Part shown: one piece after another, positions 17,624-24,882 of the stretch
Position numbering within the stretch: the first letter of the stretch is position 1
Layout of the letters: every line of letters starts with the position of its first letter
Assembly (NCBI GenBank): GCA_045613765.1
Contig: JAZLBO010000014.1
Span: 1-64,000 of the forward strand
DNA: 64,000 bases
Direction: 5' to 3'
Source of the DNA: RGIG4097 sp045613765
GTDB taxonomy: Bacteria; Bacillota; Clostridia; Christensenellales; CAG-917
Notes under the pieces: generated by a model
Databases searched by the model: none
The model's input: the letters and a program-made list of their open reading frames with translations, nothing else
Told to the model about the DNA's origin: nothing
Translations under genes and position numbers: made by a program

Positions 17624-18070
17624 ATGAAAGTTATTCTTTTACAAGATGTCAAAGGACAAGGCAAAAAAGGCGAAATCATTGAAGTCAATGACGGTTACGC
17701 TCGCAACTGCTTGTTGAAGAAAGGGCTTGCCCAAGAAGGCACTGCTCAAAACCTTTACGTGGCAGAACAACGCAAGAAAGCACACGAGGCAAAACTCGCA
17801 CAAGAAAAGGCAGATGCCAAAGCACTTGCAGAACAAATCAAAAAACTCAATCTCGTTGTCAAGGCAAAGTGTGGCGAAAATAACGGCAAAATGTTTGGCA
17901 GTGTCACCAATGACAACATTGCACAAGCACTTCAAGAACAAGGCTACAACGTTGACAAGAAAAAGATCGAACTCAAGGAAAACATCCGTGATTTCGGCAA
18001 TTTTGAAGTGACAGTCCGTGTCTATCCCGAAATTACTGCAACATTGAAGTTCTCTGTGGTGCGTGCATAA
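17624..18070 (+). CDS. rplI: 50S ribosomal protein L9
   Basis: A 148-residue full-length L9. The N-terminal domain begins M-K-V-I-L-L-Q-D-V-K-G-Q-G-K-K-G-E with the signature N-D-G-Y-A-R-N-C-L-L. A long Lys/Glu/Ala connecting helix follows (residues about 45-80), then the C-terminal domain with G-K-M-F-G-S-V-T. L9 binds 23S rRNA near the L1 stalk and helps maintain reading frame. I chose the ATG at 17624, which has GGAG upstream and fits the family; the open frame starts 39 bases earlier. Its stop codon overlaps the next gene's ATG by one base, so the two are translationally coupled. Confidence 0.96.
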   Translation: MKVILLQDVKGQGKKGEIIEVNDGYARNCLLKKGLAQEGTAQNLYVAEQRKKAHEAKLAQEKADAKALAEQIKKLNLVVKAKCGENNGKMFGSVTNDNIAQALQEQGYNVDKKKIELKENIRDFGNFEVTVRVYPEITATLKFSVVRA

Positions 18071-18777
18071 TGAGTGAATTTGTCACATATCTCACAGGGG
18101 ACTACAAAGTCATACAAGACGACAGTGGATATTTGTTTTCGGCAGACTCTGTCCTTCTCGCCAATCTTGCAAAGGTAGGCTGTGAAGATAGTGTCATAGA
18201 CTTGGGCACTGGTTGTGGTGTTATGGCAATTCTTCTTGCAGTCAAAAAGGGTGCAAAGAGAGTTGTCGGTGTTGAGATTGACAAAAACACGGCAGATATG
18301 GCAGAGCACAGTGTCAGGTTGAACGGGCTTGACGGCAAAATCTCTGTCATCAATGGAGATGTGAAGGACATCAAGAACTTGGTGAGAGCAGGGGAGTTTG
18401 ACAAAGCCATCTGCAATCCCCCATACTTCAGCGCAGATGACGGCTATGGCACGGTAGGTGTCAAGGCAACGGCAAGAAAGCAAGGGGAAAACCAAATTGA
18501 TCACTTCATCAAGGCAGGGGCGTACTCACTGAAAAACGGTGGGGACTTTTTTGTTGTTTACAAGGCAGATCGCCTTGTGGAACTCTTGGTATCTCTGCAC
18601 CAAAACGGGCTTGAACCAAAACATATCACATACATCTACCCAAAACTTTCAAAGGGAGTGGACACTGTCATTGTGTCTGCAAAGAAAGGTGGCAAAACGG
18701 GTATTCAGTCATCAACACTTATCCTTATGGATGAAGATGGCAAATATACTGACACAGTCAAGGAGTTGTACAACTGA
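18070..18777 (+). CDS. TrmN6-like tRNA1(Val) adenine-N6 methyltransferase family protein
   Basis: A 235-residue class I SAM methyltransferase. Motif I is I-D-L-G-T-G-C-G at residues 44-51, followed by V-G-V-E-I-D, and the base-flipping motif IV reads C-N-P-P-Y-F, typical of N6-adenine methyltransferases. Architecture and length match the YfiC/TrmN6 family, which methylates A37 of tRNA1(Val) in E. coli; the substrate in Bacillota is not settled. Starts on the last base of the rplI stop codon and ends overlapping rsmI by one base. The run rplI-trmN6-rsmI is a tight translation-related operon. The N-P-P-Y methyltransferase next to rsmI is a common Bacillota arrangement. Confidence 0.85.
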   Translation: MSEFVTYLTGDYKVIQDDSGYLFSADSVLLANLAKVGCEDSVIDLGTGCGVMAILLAVKKGAKRVVGVEIDKNTADMAEHSVRLNGLDGKISVINGDVKDIKNLVRAGEFDKAICNPPYFSADDGYGTVGVKATARKQGENQIDHFIKAGAYSLKNGGDFFVVYKADRLVELLVSLHQNGLEPKHITYIYPKLSKGVDTVIVSAKKGGKTGIQSSTLILMDEDGKYTDTVKELYN

Positions 18778-19580
18778 TGGCAAAACTCTACATTGTAGGA
18801 ACACCAATAGGAAATCTCAAAGACATAACACTGCGTGCGCTTGAAACATTGAAGTCCGTGGATGTTATCGCTTGCGAAGATACACGTCACTCTTTGGCAC
18901 TTCTCAACCACTATGGCATCAAGGCAAGGCTCGTGTCTTACCACAAGTTCAACGAGAAGGAATGTGGAGATTATCTTGTCAGTGAAATCCAAGACGGCAA
19001 AAGCGTTGCGCTCATCACAGATGCAGGTATGCCTGCCATATCCGACCCCGGTGCAGTTCTTGTGAGATTGTGTCGTGAAAAGGGTATTGACACTGAAGTT
19101 GTCCCCGGCCCAACAGCCTTTGCAAGTGCAGTGGCAATGAGTGGTGTGGATTGTGCAGGTTTCACATTTTTAGGGTTTATGCCCGACAAAAAGAAACTTA
19201 AAGTGGCACTTTTGTCAAAATATGCAAAAAGCGAAGTGCCTGTAATCTTCTATGTTGCGCCCCACGATTTGAAGAAAACGGCAAGCGACATCAAGGAAAT
19301 CTTTGGAGATAGAAAGGTGTATGTTTGTAGAGAAATCACCAAACTTCATGAGTGTGTCACCGTCACAACCCTTGCAGATTTTGATGCAGAAGAAAGGGGA
19401 GAAATTGTCATGATAGTGGAAGGTGCAAAGGAAGAAAACCCTTTTGCAGAAATGACTGTTGAAGAACATCTCAAGCACTATATGGCAGAAGGTATGGACA
19501 AAAAAGAAGCAGTCAAAAAAGTGTCGAGTGAGCGTGGCATACCCAAAAACGACGTCTATCAAATTGCATTGAATTTGTAA
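18777..19580 (+). CDS. rsmI: 16S rRNA (cytidine-1402 2'-O) methyltransferase RsmI
   Basis: A 267-residue full-length member of the tetrapyrrole-methylase-fold family. The N-terminus shows Y-I-V-G-T-P-I-G-N-L-K-D-I-T-L-R-A, then C-E-D-T-R-H-S and D-A-G-M-P-A-I-S-D-P-G. The C-terminal S-S-E-R-G-I-P-K-N-D-V-Y matches the RsmI tail. It adds a 2'-O-methyl to C1402 in the ribosomal decoding centre. The ATG overlaps the upstream TGA (ATGA-type junction), so translation is coupled. The next gene begins 97 bases downstream. Confidence 0.95.
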   Translation: MAKLYIVGTPIGNLKDITLRALETLKSVDVIACEDTRHSLALLNHYGIKARLVSYHKFNEKECGDYLVSEIQDGKSVALITDAGMPAISDPGAVLVRLCREKGIDTEVVPGPTAFASAVAMSGVDCAGFTFLGFMPDKKKLKVALLSKYAKSEVPVIFYVAPHDLKKTASDIKEIFGDRKVYVCREITKLHECVTVTTLADFDAEERGEIVMIVEGAKEENPFAEMTVEEHLKHYMAEGMDKKEAVKKVSSERGIPKNDVYQIALNL

Positions 19581-19677
19581 GAAAATAGAACTTATTTGAC
19601 AGGATAGAAACAATATCGACAAAAGATTTGATAATTCAACCTTCAAAATTATGTATGGTAGTTTTGGAGGTTTTTTT

Positions 19678-20775
19678 ATGGGCGAAATTGAAAGATTGGA
19701 TAATATAGGGCAGTGCGAAATCTATGTTTGCGACGGATTTCAACAAGTCAAGGACAAAATGGCAGAGATGATTGATGCAGGGCTTGTTTCAATTTTGTAT
19801 GATGTGAAATTGAAGGAGTATTGTGACAATTTTGCACGTAGTTTCCGTGGTGGCAACCAAGTGATTTTCACCACTTGCCTTGAAAGTGAAATCCCCGATC
19901 ATACAAGATTTATTATAGGTATAGGCACTAGCACTATTGCAGACAAAGTCCGCAGAAAAGCATCAACACTTGATATAGATTGTGCCTTGATTTTTTCTGC
20001 GCCCACCACCGATACCATCTTGACGCTCACAACCCATCCTACAAATTTCAAAGCAGTCTTTTTGGATAGGACACTTATTGACACTTGCCCAAGGGAGTGT
20101 GTTGCTTCGGGCTGGGGGATTGTCCTTGCAGAGCCACTCGCTAATTTTGAAAAATATTACAATGAAAAGGTTTTGGACAAAAAGTCAACAACCGACAAAT
20201 ATGATACTTTAAGTATCGAAAATAACAATATAAACCTTGCATATCGCCTCCTTCAAATGTCATTGTGCCATTGTGATACGGACAACGCAACCATAATGGC
20301 AAAGGTGTTGTATGATGGCGCAAGACGGCAAGGAACACGCCCAAGGCTTGTTGGAGAATACAAATTTATATCGGCGTCGGTCATATCTTCTTTGTACGAA
20401 AGTTATCTTTCTTCCCCTACGATAGACTGTGGAATTCCACCTGCTCACGACATAAATTTGGAGGCTCTTACAAAGTTGACGGGCAGGTCTAAAAATAATT
20501 TGCTAAAAGCATTTGACTTTTTTGACATAGACGGCTATTTTAGAGTTGGTTATATTTTAAGTGAATATCGTCTGGACTTGTTGGATAAGTTGCGCACGGT
20601 GGATTTTCACTCGGCGCAGAAAAGGTGGCGTAGGCTGTATGCAGACGCAGGATACTGGCTCAAAAGTGCCTTTTCATCCAACTGGTTGTTGACGGCTATG
20701 AGATTATCGGCAGAGATAGGCAACGGACTTTTGAGATATATTGCAGAAAGTGGTTTTGTGGAAGTCTGCCAGTAA
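19678..20775 (+). CDS. Divergent dehydroquinate-synthase-like / glycerol-1-phosphate-dehydrogenase-like protein
   Basis: A 365-residue protein. I chose the ATG at 19678, preceded by TTGGAGG at the right distance; an upstream in-frame start lacks one. The pattern recalls the dehydroquinate-synthase-like/iron-alcohol-dehydrogenase fold: G-I-G-T-S-T-I-A-D-K near residue 83 in place of the usual GGG-S motif, then F-K-A-V-F-L-D-R-T-L-I-D-T-C-P followed by A-S-G-W-G-I-V. Many expected metal-binding His and Asp residues are not evident, so it may be catalytically dead or use another chemistry. It lies 18 bases before the HAD phosphatase gene and probably shares its transcript, hinting at a polyol- or glycerol-phosphate pathway. 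The family call is tentative. Confidence 0.45.
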   Translation: MGEIERLDNIGQCEIYVCDGFQQVKDKMAEMIDAGLVSILYDVKLKEYCDNFARSFRGGNQVIFTTCLESEIPDHTRFIIGIGTSTIADKVRRKASTLDIDCALIFSAPTTDTILTLTTHPTNFKAVFLDRTLIDTCPRECVASGWGIVLAEPLANFEKYYNEKVLDKKSTTDKYDTLSIENNNINLAYRLLQMSLCHCDTDNATIMAKVLYDGARRQGTRPRLVGEYKFISASVISSLYESYLSSPTIDCGIPPAHDINLEALTKLTGRSKNNLLKAFDFFDIDGYFRVGYILSEYRLDLLDKLRTVDFHSAQKRWRRLYADAGYWLKSAFSSNWLLTAMRLSAEIGNGLLRYIAESGFVEVCQ

Positions 20776-20793
20776 AATAAGGATACGAAAGAC

Positions 20794-21591
20794 ATGAAGA
20801 AAGACATCAAAGATGTAGAGTTGTTTTTGTTTGACCTTGACGGCACGGTGTATATTGGTGGCAAGGAAATTGATGGTGCATTTGATGCCATCAACACTTT
20901 GCGTGCTATGGGCAAGAAGATTTGCTTTTTCACCAACAATTCATCTCGCAACCACGCAGATTACATTGCCAAAATCAACGGTATGGGCTTGAGAGTGTCG
21001 GGAGATGAGATCTACACAAGTGGGCAAGTCACTTGCGAGTATATCACAGAAAACTACAAGGGCAAGAAGGTTTACCTTCTTGGCAACGAGCGTCTTAAGA
21101 AAGAATTTGAAAACTACGGCATTGAAGTGGTTGACGAAAATCCTGACGTTTGTGTTATCGCATTTGACACGTCTTTGGTGTATGACAGACTCTATCAATT
21201 CTGCAAGTACGTCATCAAGGGTTTGCCCTATATTGCTACCCATCCCGACTTCACTTGCCCTGCAGAAGAATGTCCTATGCCCGATATTGGCGCAATGATT
21301 GAAATGGTGCGCTTGACAACGGGCAGAGTGCCTGACGTCATCATGGGGAAACCCCACACTGAAGCAGGTTTGCGTATTGCCAAAAATCACGGCTTGAAGG
21401 TGGAAGAAATCGCAATGGTGGGGGATAGATTATATACGGATATCGCCTTTGGAAATAATTGTGGATTTGTGTCTGTGCTTGTGCTCACCGGTGAAACGGA
21501 TATGACAATGCTTGCCGAAAGTGATGTCAAACCCACATATGTTTTGGAGGGTGTCAGGGATATCCCCAAAGCCGTTTCAAATAATAATTGA
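20794..21591 (+). CDS. NagD/AraL-type HAD phosphatase
   Basis: A 265-residue HAD-superfamily hydrolase with a type IIA cap. Motif I is F-D-L-D-G-T-V-Y with nucleophile Asp14 and acid/base Asp16. Motif II T-N-N-S-S-R-N lies near residue 49. The motif III lysine sits in M-G-K-P-H-T-E, and motif IV is M-V-G-D-R-L-Y-T-D-I. These enzymes dephosphorylate small phosphorylated metabolites such as sugar, glycerol or nucleoside phosphates using Mg2+; the exact substrate is not predictable. It directly follows the dehydrogenase-like gene (18-base gap), so the two probably work on related metabolites. There is no clear terminator before the tRNA promoter. Confidence 0.88.
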   Translation: MKKDIKDVELFLFDLDGTVYIGGKEIDGAFDAINTLRAMGKKICFFTNNSSRNHADYIAKINGMGLRVSGDEIYTSGQVTCEYITENYKGKKVYLLGNERLKKEFENYGIEVVDENPDVCVIAFDTSLVYDRLYQFCKYVIKGLPYIATHPDFTCPAEECPMPDIGAMIEMVRLTTGRVPDVIMGKPHTEAGLRIAKNHGLKVEEIAMVGDRLYTDIAFGNNCGFVSVLVLTGETDMTMLAESDVKPTYVLEGVRDIPKAVSNNN

Positions 21592-21610
21592 TGGATATAG
21601 GCAAAATCGG

Positions 21611-21639
21611 TTGACAAAAAGCGTCAATAGATATATAAT
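21611..21639 (+). promoter_or_regulatory. Consensus promoter of tRNA-Arg
   Basis: TTGACA (21611-21616), 17-base spacer, TATAAT (21634-21639): perfect hexamers, 41 bases before the tRNA. Confidence 0.85.
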
Positions 21640-21680
21640 TTCTACGCTAAAACGCAACTCTATCTGCGTAGCAACAGTGT

Positions 21681-21757
21681 GTAGCATTAGCCCAGCTGGA
21701 TAGAGCGTCTGGCTACGGACCAGAAGGTCAGGGGTTCGAATCCCTTATGCTACGCCA
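21681..21757 (+). tRNA. tRNA-Arg (anticodon ACG)
   Basis: 77 bases with encoded CCA. The acceptor stem GTAGCAT pairs perfectly with ATGCTAC, with discriminator G. The anticodon stem TCTGG/CCAGA holds loop CTACGGA, giving anticodon ACG, expected to be edited to ICG. The T arm is AGGGG-TTCGAAT-CCCTT. The D stem GCCC/GAGC has one C-A mismatch. There is no terminator immediately after it; the nearest downstream sequence is an IS element. Its 3' end is partly repeated at 28269-28286 and 28447-28460, suggesting that an element integrated here. Confidence 0.95.
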
Positions 21758-21802
21758 AGTGAGCGGTCTAGGAAAATAGTTAAATTTTCATTTGGACTGT
21801 CT

Positions 21803-21835
21803 AAAAAAAAGCCACGATCAATTCGTGGCTTTTTC
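21803..21835. terminator. Terminator inside the IS left end
   Basis: AAAAAGCCACGA-TCA-ATTCGTGGCTTTTT overlaps the last codons of the transposase gene. It can stop the transposase transcript and also insulate against readthrough from the tRNA. Confidence 0.7.
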
Positions 21836-22948
21836 GTTATAATAATCAATTTCAAATTGATTAGGTGTCTTGTTTTTAAGCGATTCGTGTGGTCTGTAGT
21901 CGTTATAATAGTGCATATATTTTTTAATACTTTCTTCTAGTTCATCAAAAAATTCATAGTGCATTCCGTTGTATTCTTCTCGCTTAAAAGTAGAAAAGAA
22001 GGATTCCATGCAGGCATTATCATAGGGATTGCCTTTTTTAGAGAATGATTGGTTTACTTTCAACACACGCAATAATTCTCTAAACTCCCACGAAGTGTAA
22101 TTACAACCTTGATCGCTATGAAATGATAATTCTTCGGGTCTGTTTCTATCTTCAAAAGCATCCTTAAAAGTTTTTATTGTAAGTTGAGTATTGTTTTGGC
22201 TTGACAATCTATATGCAATAACTTTTCTTGAAAACAAGTCGAGTATGACACAAAGATAAAACTTGCTGCTTTTTACACGTAATTCTGTGACATCGCTGAC
22301 CCAATATTTATTGGGACGATCTTGATTGAAAATCCGTTTAAGTTTGTTAACATAGTATTGTGAATTATCATTTTTAATGGAATGTTCACTTTTTCTCAAG
22401 CGTTGTTTTGAGTGGATATCCAATTCTTTCATAAGGTTTTGCACTTTGTTAAGCGACACTGAATTTCCATCGGTCTTTAACTTAATCCATATCTTTTTTG
22501 CACCAAATCGCCCATCGCTTTCTTTAAAAATTCTAGTTATCTCTTGTTTAAGATAGTCATCTCTCAATTGATATTGCGTAACTTTGGTTCTGCGCAAATG
22601 ATAGTTGTACATAGTTCCTGTAGGAATATCTAACAATTTGCACATTGTTTTAATAGGATAAACACCAATAAATCTTGAAATGGCGTCCTCTTTTTCTTTG
22701 GTTGGCGAATCCTTGAAACAATGCAGATTTTCAAAAATCTCCAATTCAAGAGCCTTTTTCTCCAACAGCCTTTTTAACTTGTTATAATCCGAAAGGGTGA
22801 TTTCTGTGCTTTCTATTCGTTTCTCACCATTCAACCAATTGTAAACGCAGGACCTAGAAACTTTGTACCTTTCACAAATATCTTTGACTCTAACTTTTTG
22901 ACGATAATCTTTTATAACACTTTCTTTAATTTCTTTTGAAAATCCCAT
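21818..22948 (-). CDS. IS3-family transposase, single-frame
   Basis: A 376-residue transposase with the OrfA and OrfB functions in one frame. Residues about 1-45 form a helix-turn-helix (V-K-D-I-C-E-R-Y-K-V-S-R-S-C-V-Y). A Leu/Lys-rich coiled region follows (about 53-75), then HTH_21, then the retroviral-type integrase core. The catalytic triad is D219 (W-V-S-D-V-T-E-L), D279 (H-S-D-Q-G-C-N-Y) and E315 (N-A-C-M-E-S-F-F), with exactly 35 residues between the last two, the canonical DD(35)E of the IS3 family. The frame is intact, so it may be active. AAAGGT precedes the ATG. It is transcribed away from the HipA-like operon. Confidence 0.92.
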   Translation of the reverse strand: MGFSKEIKESVIKDYRQKVRVKDICERYKVSRSCVYNWLNGEKRIESTEITLSDYNKLKRLLEKKALELEIFENLHCFKDSPTKEKEDAISRFIGVYPIKTMCKLLDIPTGTMYNYHLRRTKVTQYQLRDDYLKQEITRIFKESDGRFGAKKIWIKLKTDGNSVSLNKVQNLMKELDIHSKQRLRKSEHSIKNDNSQYYVNKLKRIFNQDRPNKYWVSDVTELRVKSSKFYLCVILDLFSRKVIAYRLSSQNNTQLTIKTFKDAFEDRNRPEELSFHSDQGCNYTSWEFRELLRVLKVNQSFSKKGNPYDNACMESFFSTFKREEYNGMHYEFFDELEESIKKYMHYYNDYRPHESLKNKTPNQFEIDYYNEKATN

Positions 22949-23030
22949 AATCTACCTTTAAAACTTATTGCAGAAAAATATTACCACAGAACTATACATT
23001 GCAGAGTAGTCCTTTTAATATTAAGGTGTT

Positions 23031-23060
23031 TGTGTCAAAAATAAAACAGAACCCTATTGA
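23031..23060. promoter_or_regulatory. Direct-repeat operator candidate, upstream copy
   Basis: A 30-base repeat beginning TGTGTCAAAAATAAAA and ending CTATTGA, differing from the copy at 23110-23139 at two or three positions. It lies 17 bases upstream of the -35 box of the HipA-like operon. Confidence 0.5.
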
Positions 23061-23077
23061 GATTTTGGCATAAAACC

Positions 23078-23106
23078 TTGACATTAAAATGTTAATATGA
23101 TATATT
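23078..23106 (+). promoter_or_regulatory. Promoter of the HipA-like operon
   Basis: TTGACA (23078-23083), 17-base spacer, TATATT (23101-23106). It is bracketed by the two 30-base direct repeats; the downstream repeat covers the expected transcription start. Confidence 0.7.
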
Positions 23107-23109
23107 GCT

Positions 23110-23139
23110 TGTGTCAAAAATAAAATAGAACTCTATTGA
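23110..23139. promoter_or_regulatory. Direct-repeat operator candidate, downstream copy
   Basis: Second copy of the 30-base repeat, starting 4 bases after the -10 box and ending just before the ribosome site. A protein bound here would block initiation, as in autoregulated toxin-antitoxin operons. Confidence 0.5.
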
Positions 23140-23159
23140 TACAGCAAAGGAGACATGTG

Positions 23160-24026
23160 ATGGCAAGTATGATAGATTTTTCAATATACAAAAAAACTGA
23201 TACGTATTATGGTGGAACCGAGAGAAAAATCGGAATTAATGTTGATGGGTTTGAGTATATGATAAAATTCCGCAAGAGAACGAATTTTGGCACATTAAGA
23301 AATAACCATATTTCTGAGTACATTGGTTCGCACATTTTTAGTTTATTAGGATTTGAGACACAAGATACATATCTTGGCATATATGAGGGGGAGGAGGTTG
23401 TTGCCTGTAAGAATTTCGTAACAGGGGTAAAGCAATTTGTTCCATTTAATGATGTTGGAGAGAGCTCTCTTGAAGAGGACAAGGAAAAATACCAATATTC
23501 ATATGATGATATAATGAGAATGCTTAGAGACAATGTTAAATTGACAAATGTAGAAGAGACAATTGATGCGTTTTGGGGAATATATGTGGTGGATGCGCTA
23601 ATTGGAAATTTTGATAGACATGGCGCAAACTGGGGTTTCTTAAAGGAAAACAATAAATATACATTGGCTCCGGTGTTTGATAATGGCTCATCTCTTTATG
23701 CACAGATGATAGACGATGACACGATGAGACAAATTATGGAATCCGAAGAAATGACGAACGAACGCATATATAAGTATCCAACATCTCAAGTGTTGCTTAG
23801 AGGCAGTAAGAGCTCCTATTGTGAAGTTATAAACTCACTAGAATACAAGGAGTGTAATGATGCCGTAATAAGAGTTTGTACGCGCTATTCGCAAAAAGAG
23901 GTGGACGAGCTGATAGATGGAGTGCCTTTTTTGTCTGAATTACACAAAAACTTTTACAAATATATGTTGAGACAAAGATATGAAAAAATATTACTTCCTG
24001 CGTATAATAGTTTAATGGAGAAATGA
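23160..24026 (+). CDS. HipA-like serine/threonine kinase (CtkA/HipT-type, short)
   Basis: A 288-residue protein. The ATG at 23160 follows AAAGGAGA; an in-frame GTG one codon earlier is possible. It carries the HipA C-terminal kinase core: Lys36 in Y-M-I-K-F as nucleotide-binding lysine, the catalytic loop G-N-F-D152-R-H-G-A-N157-W and the metal-binding F-D174-N-G-S-S-L. It lacks the N-terminal subdomain of classical 440-residue HipA, so it resembles the minimal HipT or CtkA proteins. HipA-type kinases phosphorylate host targets such as aminoacyl-tRNA synthetases and stop growth; the target here is unknown. It is separated by one base from the HTH gene downstream. The coding sequence is more AT-rich than host genes, suggesting transfer. 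Confidence 0.75.
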   Translation: MASMIDFSIYKKTDTYYGGTERKIGINVDGFEYMIKFRKRTNFGTLRNNHISEYIGSHIFSLLGFETQDTYLGIYEGEEVVACKNFVTGVKQFVPFNDVGESSLEEDKEKYQYSYDDIMRMLRDNVKLTNVEETIDAFWGIYVVDALIGNFDRHGANWGFLKENNKYTLAPVFDNGSSLYAQMIDDDTMRQIMESEEMTNERIYKYPTSQVLLRGSKSSYCEVINSLEYKECNDAVIRVCTRYSQKEVDELIDGVPFLSELHKNFYKYMLRQRYEKILLPAYNSLMEK

Positions 24027-24027
24027 T

Positions 24028-24807
24028 ATGAAAAGCATAATCACCAAAGGGGTTATTTGCCTCAAAGACGAATATTCAATCGTTTATAGAATAGCAAGAA
24101 TAGAATATGAAGAGCGGGAGAATGGGAGTTTTGAATATAGATTTTTCCCTTTTTATAACGTAATAGAGCTGCTTCCCCCTTCGCTATTTCAAGGCATTCC
24201 TGGTATAGATTTGAGCTTAAAAAGAGCGGTTTATGAGAGGAAGAATATTAATCCCACTTTTATAACCGAAAGAACGCCAAGTGAAAAAAGAGAAGATGTT
24301 TGGATGCTGTTAGAAGAGAATGGTATGAGAGCTCTTAATAGACTTGAATGGTTAATTCGTACGAATAAGCGATACTCAGGAGATAGATTTTTTGTTAAGC
24401 TCTACGAAGGGTATGACCGTGTGACGCATAGGGTTCAATCTATGTATGATTTGGTGCAAAGATCTGATGCCATTCATAGAAAATTGCTAGAAATTATTTG
24501 TGCTGGAGATGATTTAGTTTCCAATGACTTGGTGATAAATGATACCAATCGCAGCCAGTATTACAGATTATTGATGCCTATATATGCGCATGAATATAAG
24601 AGAAGAAGGGATCTACAAAGGCACGGCATTGAAAGATCTAAAGAGATGGAAGTGTTTAAGGGTAGAGAGCAGATAAAGGTTGATCCCCTATTGTTTTCAA
24701 AAGTTGCCAATGACTATGTTCATGGTAGGATATCAATAAACCAAGCAACGGAAATATTAAAAATTAGCAGGTCAACATTTTATAGACGATTGAAAGAAAG
24801 AAAATGA
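24028..24807 (+). CDS. HTH-tailed partner of the HipA-like kinase
   Basis: A 259-residue protein that starts one base after the kinase stop codon, with GGAG in the end of the kinase gene. I do not recognise the family. The N-terminal ~120 residues are mixed alpha/beta with distinctive segments (I-P-G-I-D-L-S-L, T-F-I-T-E-R-T-P-S, R-L-E-W-L-I-R-T). A charged helical middle follows, and the last ~28 residues (G-R-I-S-I-N-Q-A-T then R-S-T-F-Y-R-R-L) look like a resolvase- or Fis-like helix-turn-helix. The position next to a kinase lacking its own N-terminal subdomain suggests it is the antitoxin, DNA-binding repressor, or both. That role is inference from context. Confidence 0.55.
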   Translation: MKSIITKGVICLKDEYSIVYRIARIEYEERENGSFEYRFFPFYNVIELLPPSLFQGIPGIDLSLKRAVYERKNINPTFITERTPSEKREDVWMLLEENGMRALNRLEWLIRTNKRYSGDRFFVKLYEGYDRVTHRVQSMYDLVQRSDAIHRKLLEIICAGDDLVSNDLVINDTNRSQYYRLLMPIYAHEYKRRRDLQRHGIERSKEMEVFKGREQIKVDPLLFSKVANDYVHGRISINQATEILKISRSTFYRRLKERK

Positions 24808-24814
24808 ATTTTGA

Positions 24815-24828
24815 ACAACTGCAGTTGT
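24815..24828. promoter_or_regulatory. Perfect 14-bp palindrome
   Basis: ACAACTGCAGTTGT lies 8 bases after the stop codon of the HTH gene, in the 75-base gap before the membrane protein gene. It could be an operator or a small mRNA hairpin; nothing else supports either. Confidence 0.3.
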
Positions 24829-24882
24829 GATGATGCATCAGTGTGCGAGTATACAATTAGTAAGAAATTAAAAGATACACAA

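Larger units (their letters stand above)
21793..23013 (-). mobile_element. IS3-family insertion sequence (ends approximate)
   Basis: About 1.2 kb carrying one transposase gene. The left end TGGACTGTCTAA and the right end read inward (AGGACTACTC) share only the GGACT core, so the boundaries are provisional and no clear target duplication is visible. It lies between tRNA-Arg and the HipA-like operon. Confidence 0.6.

Noticed and set aside
20794..21600. Glycolytic or known-pathway assignment for the HAD phosphatase
   Set aside because: The HAD motifs define the chemistry but not the substrate, and the neighbour is itself uncertain.
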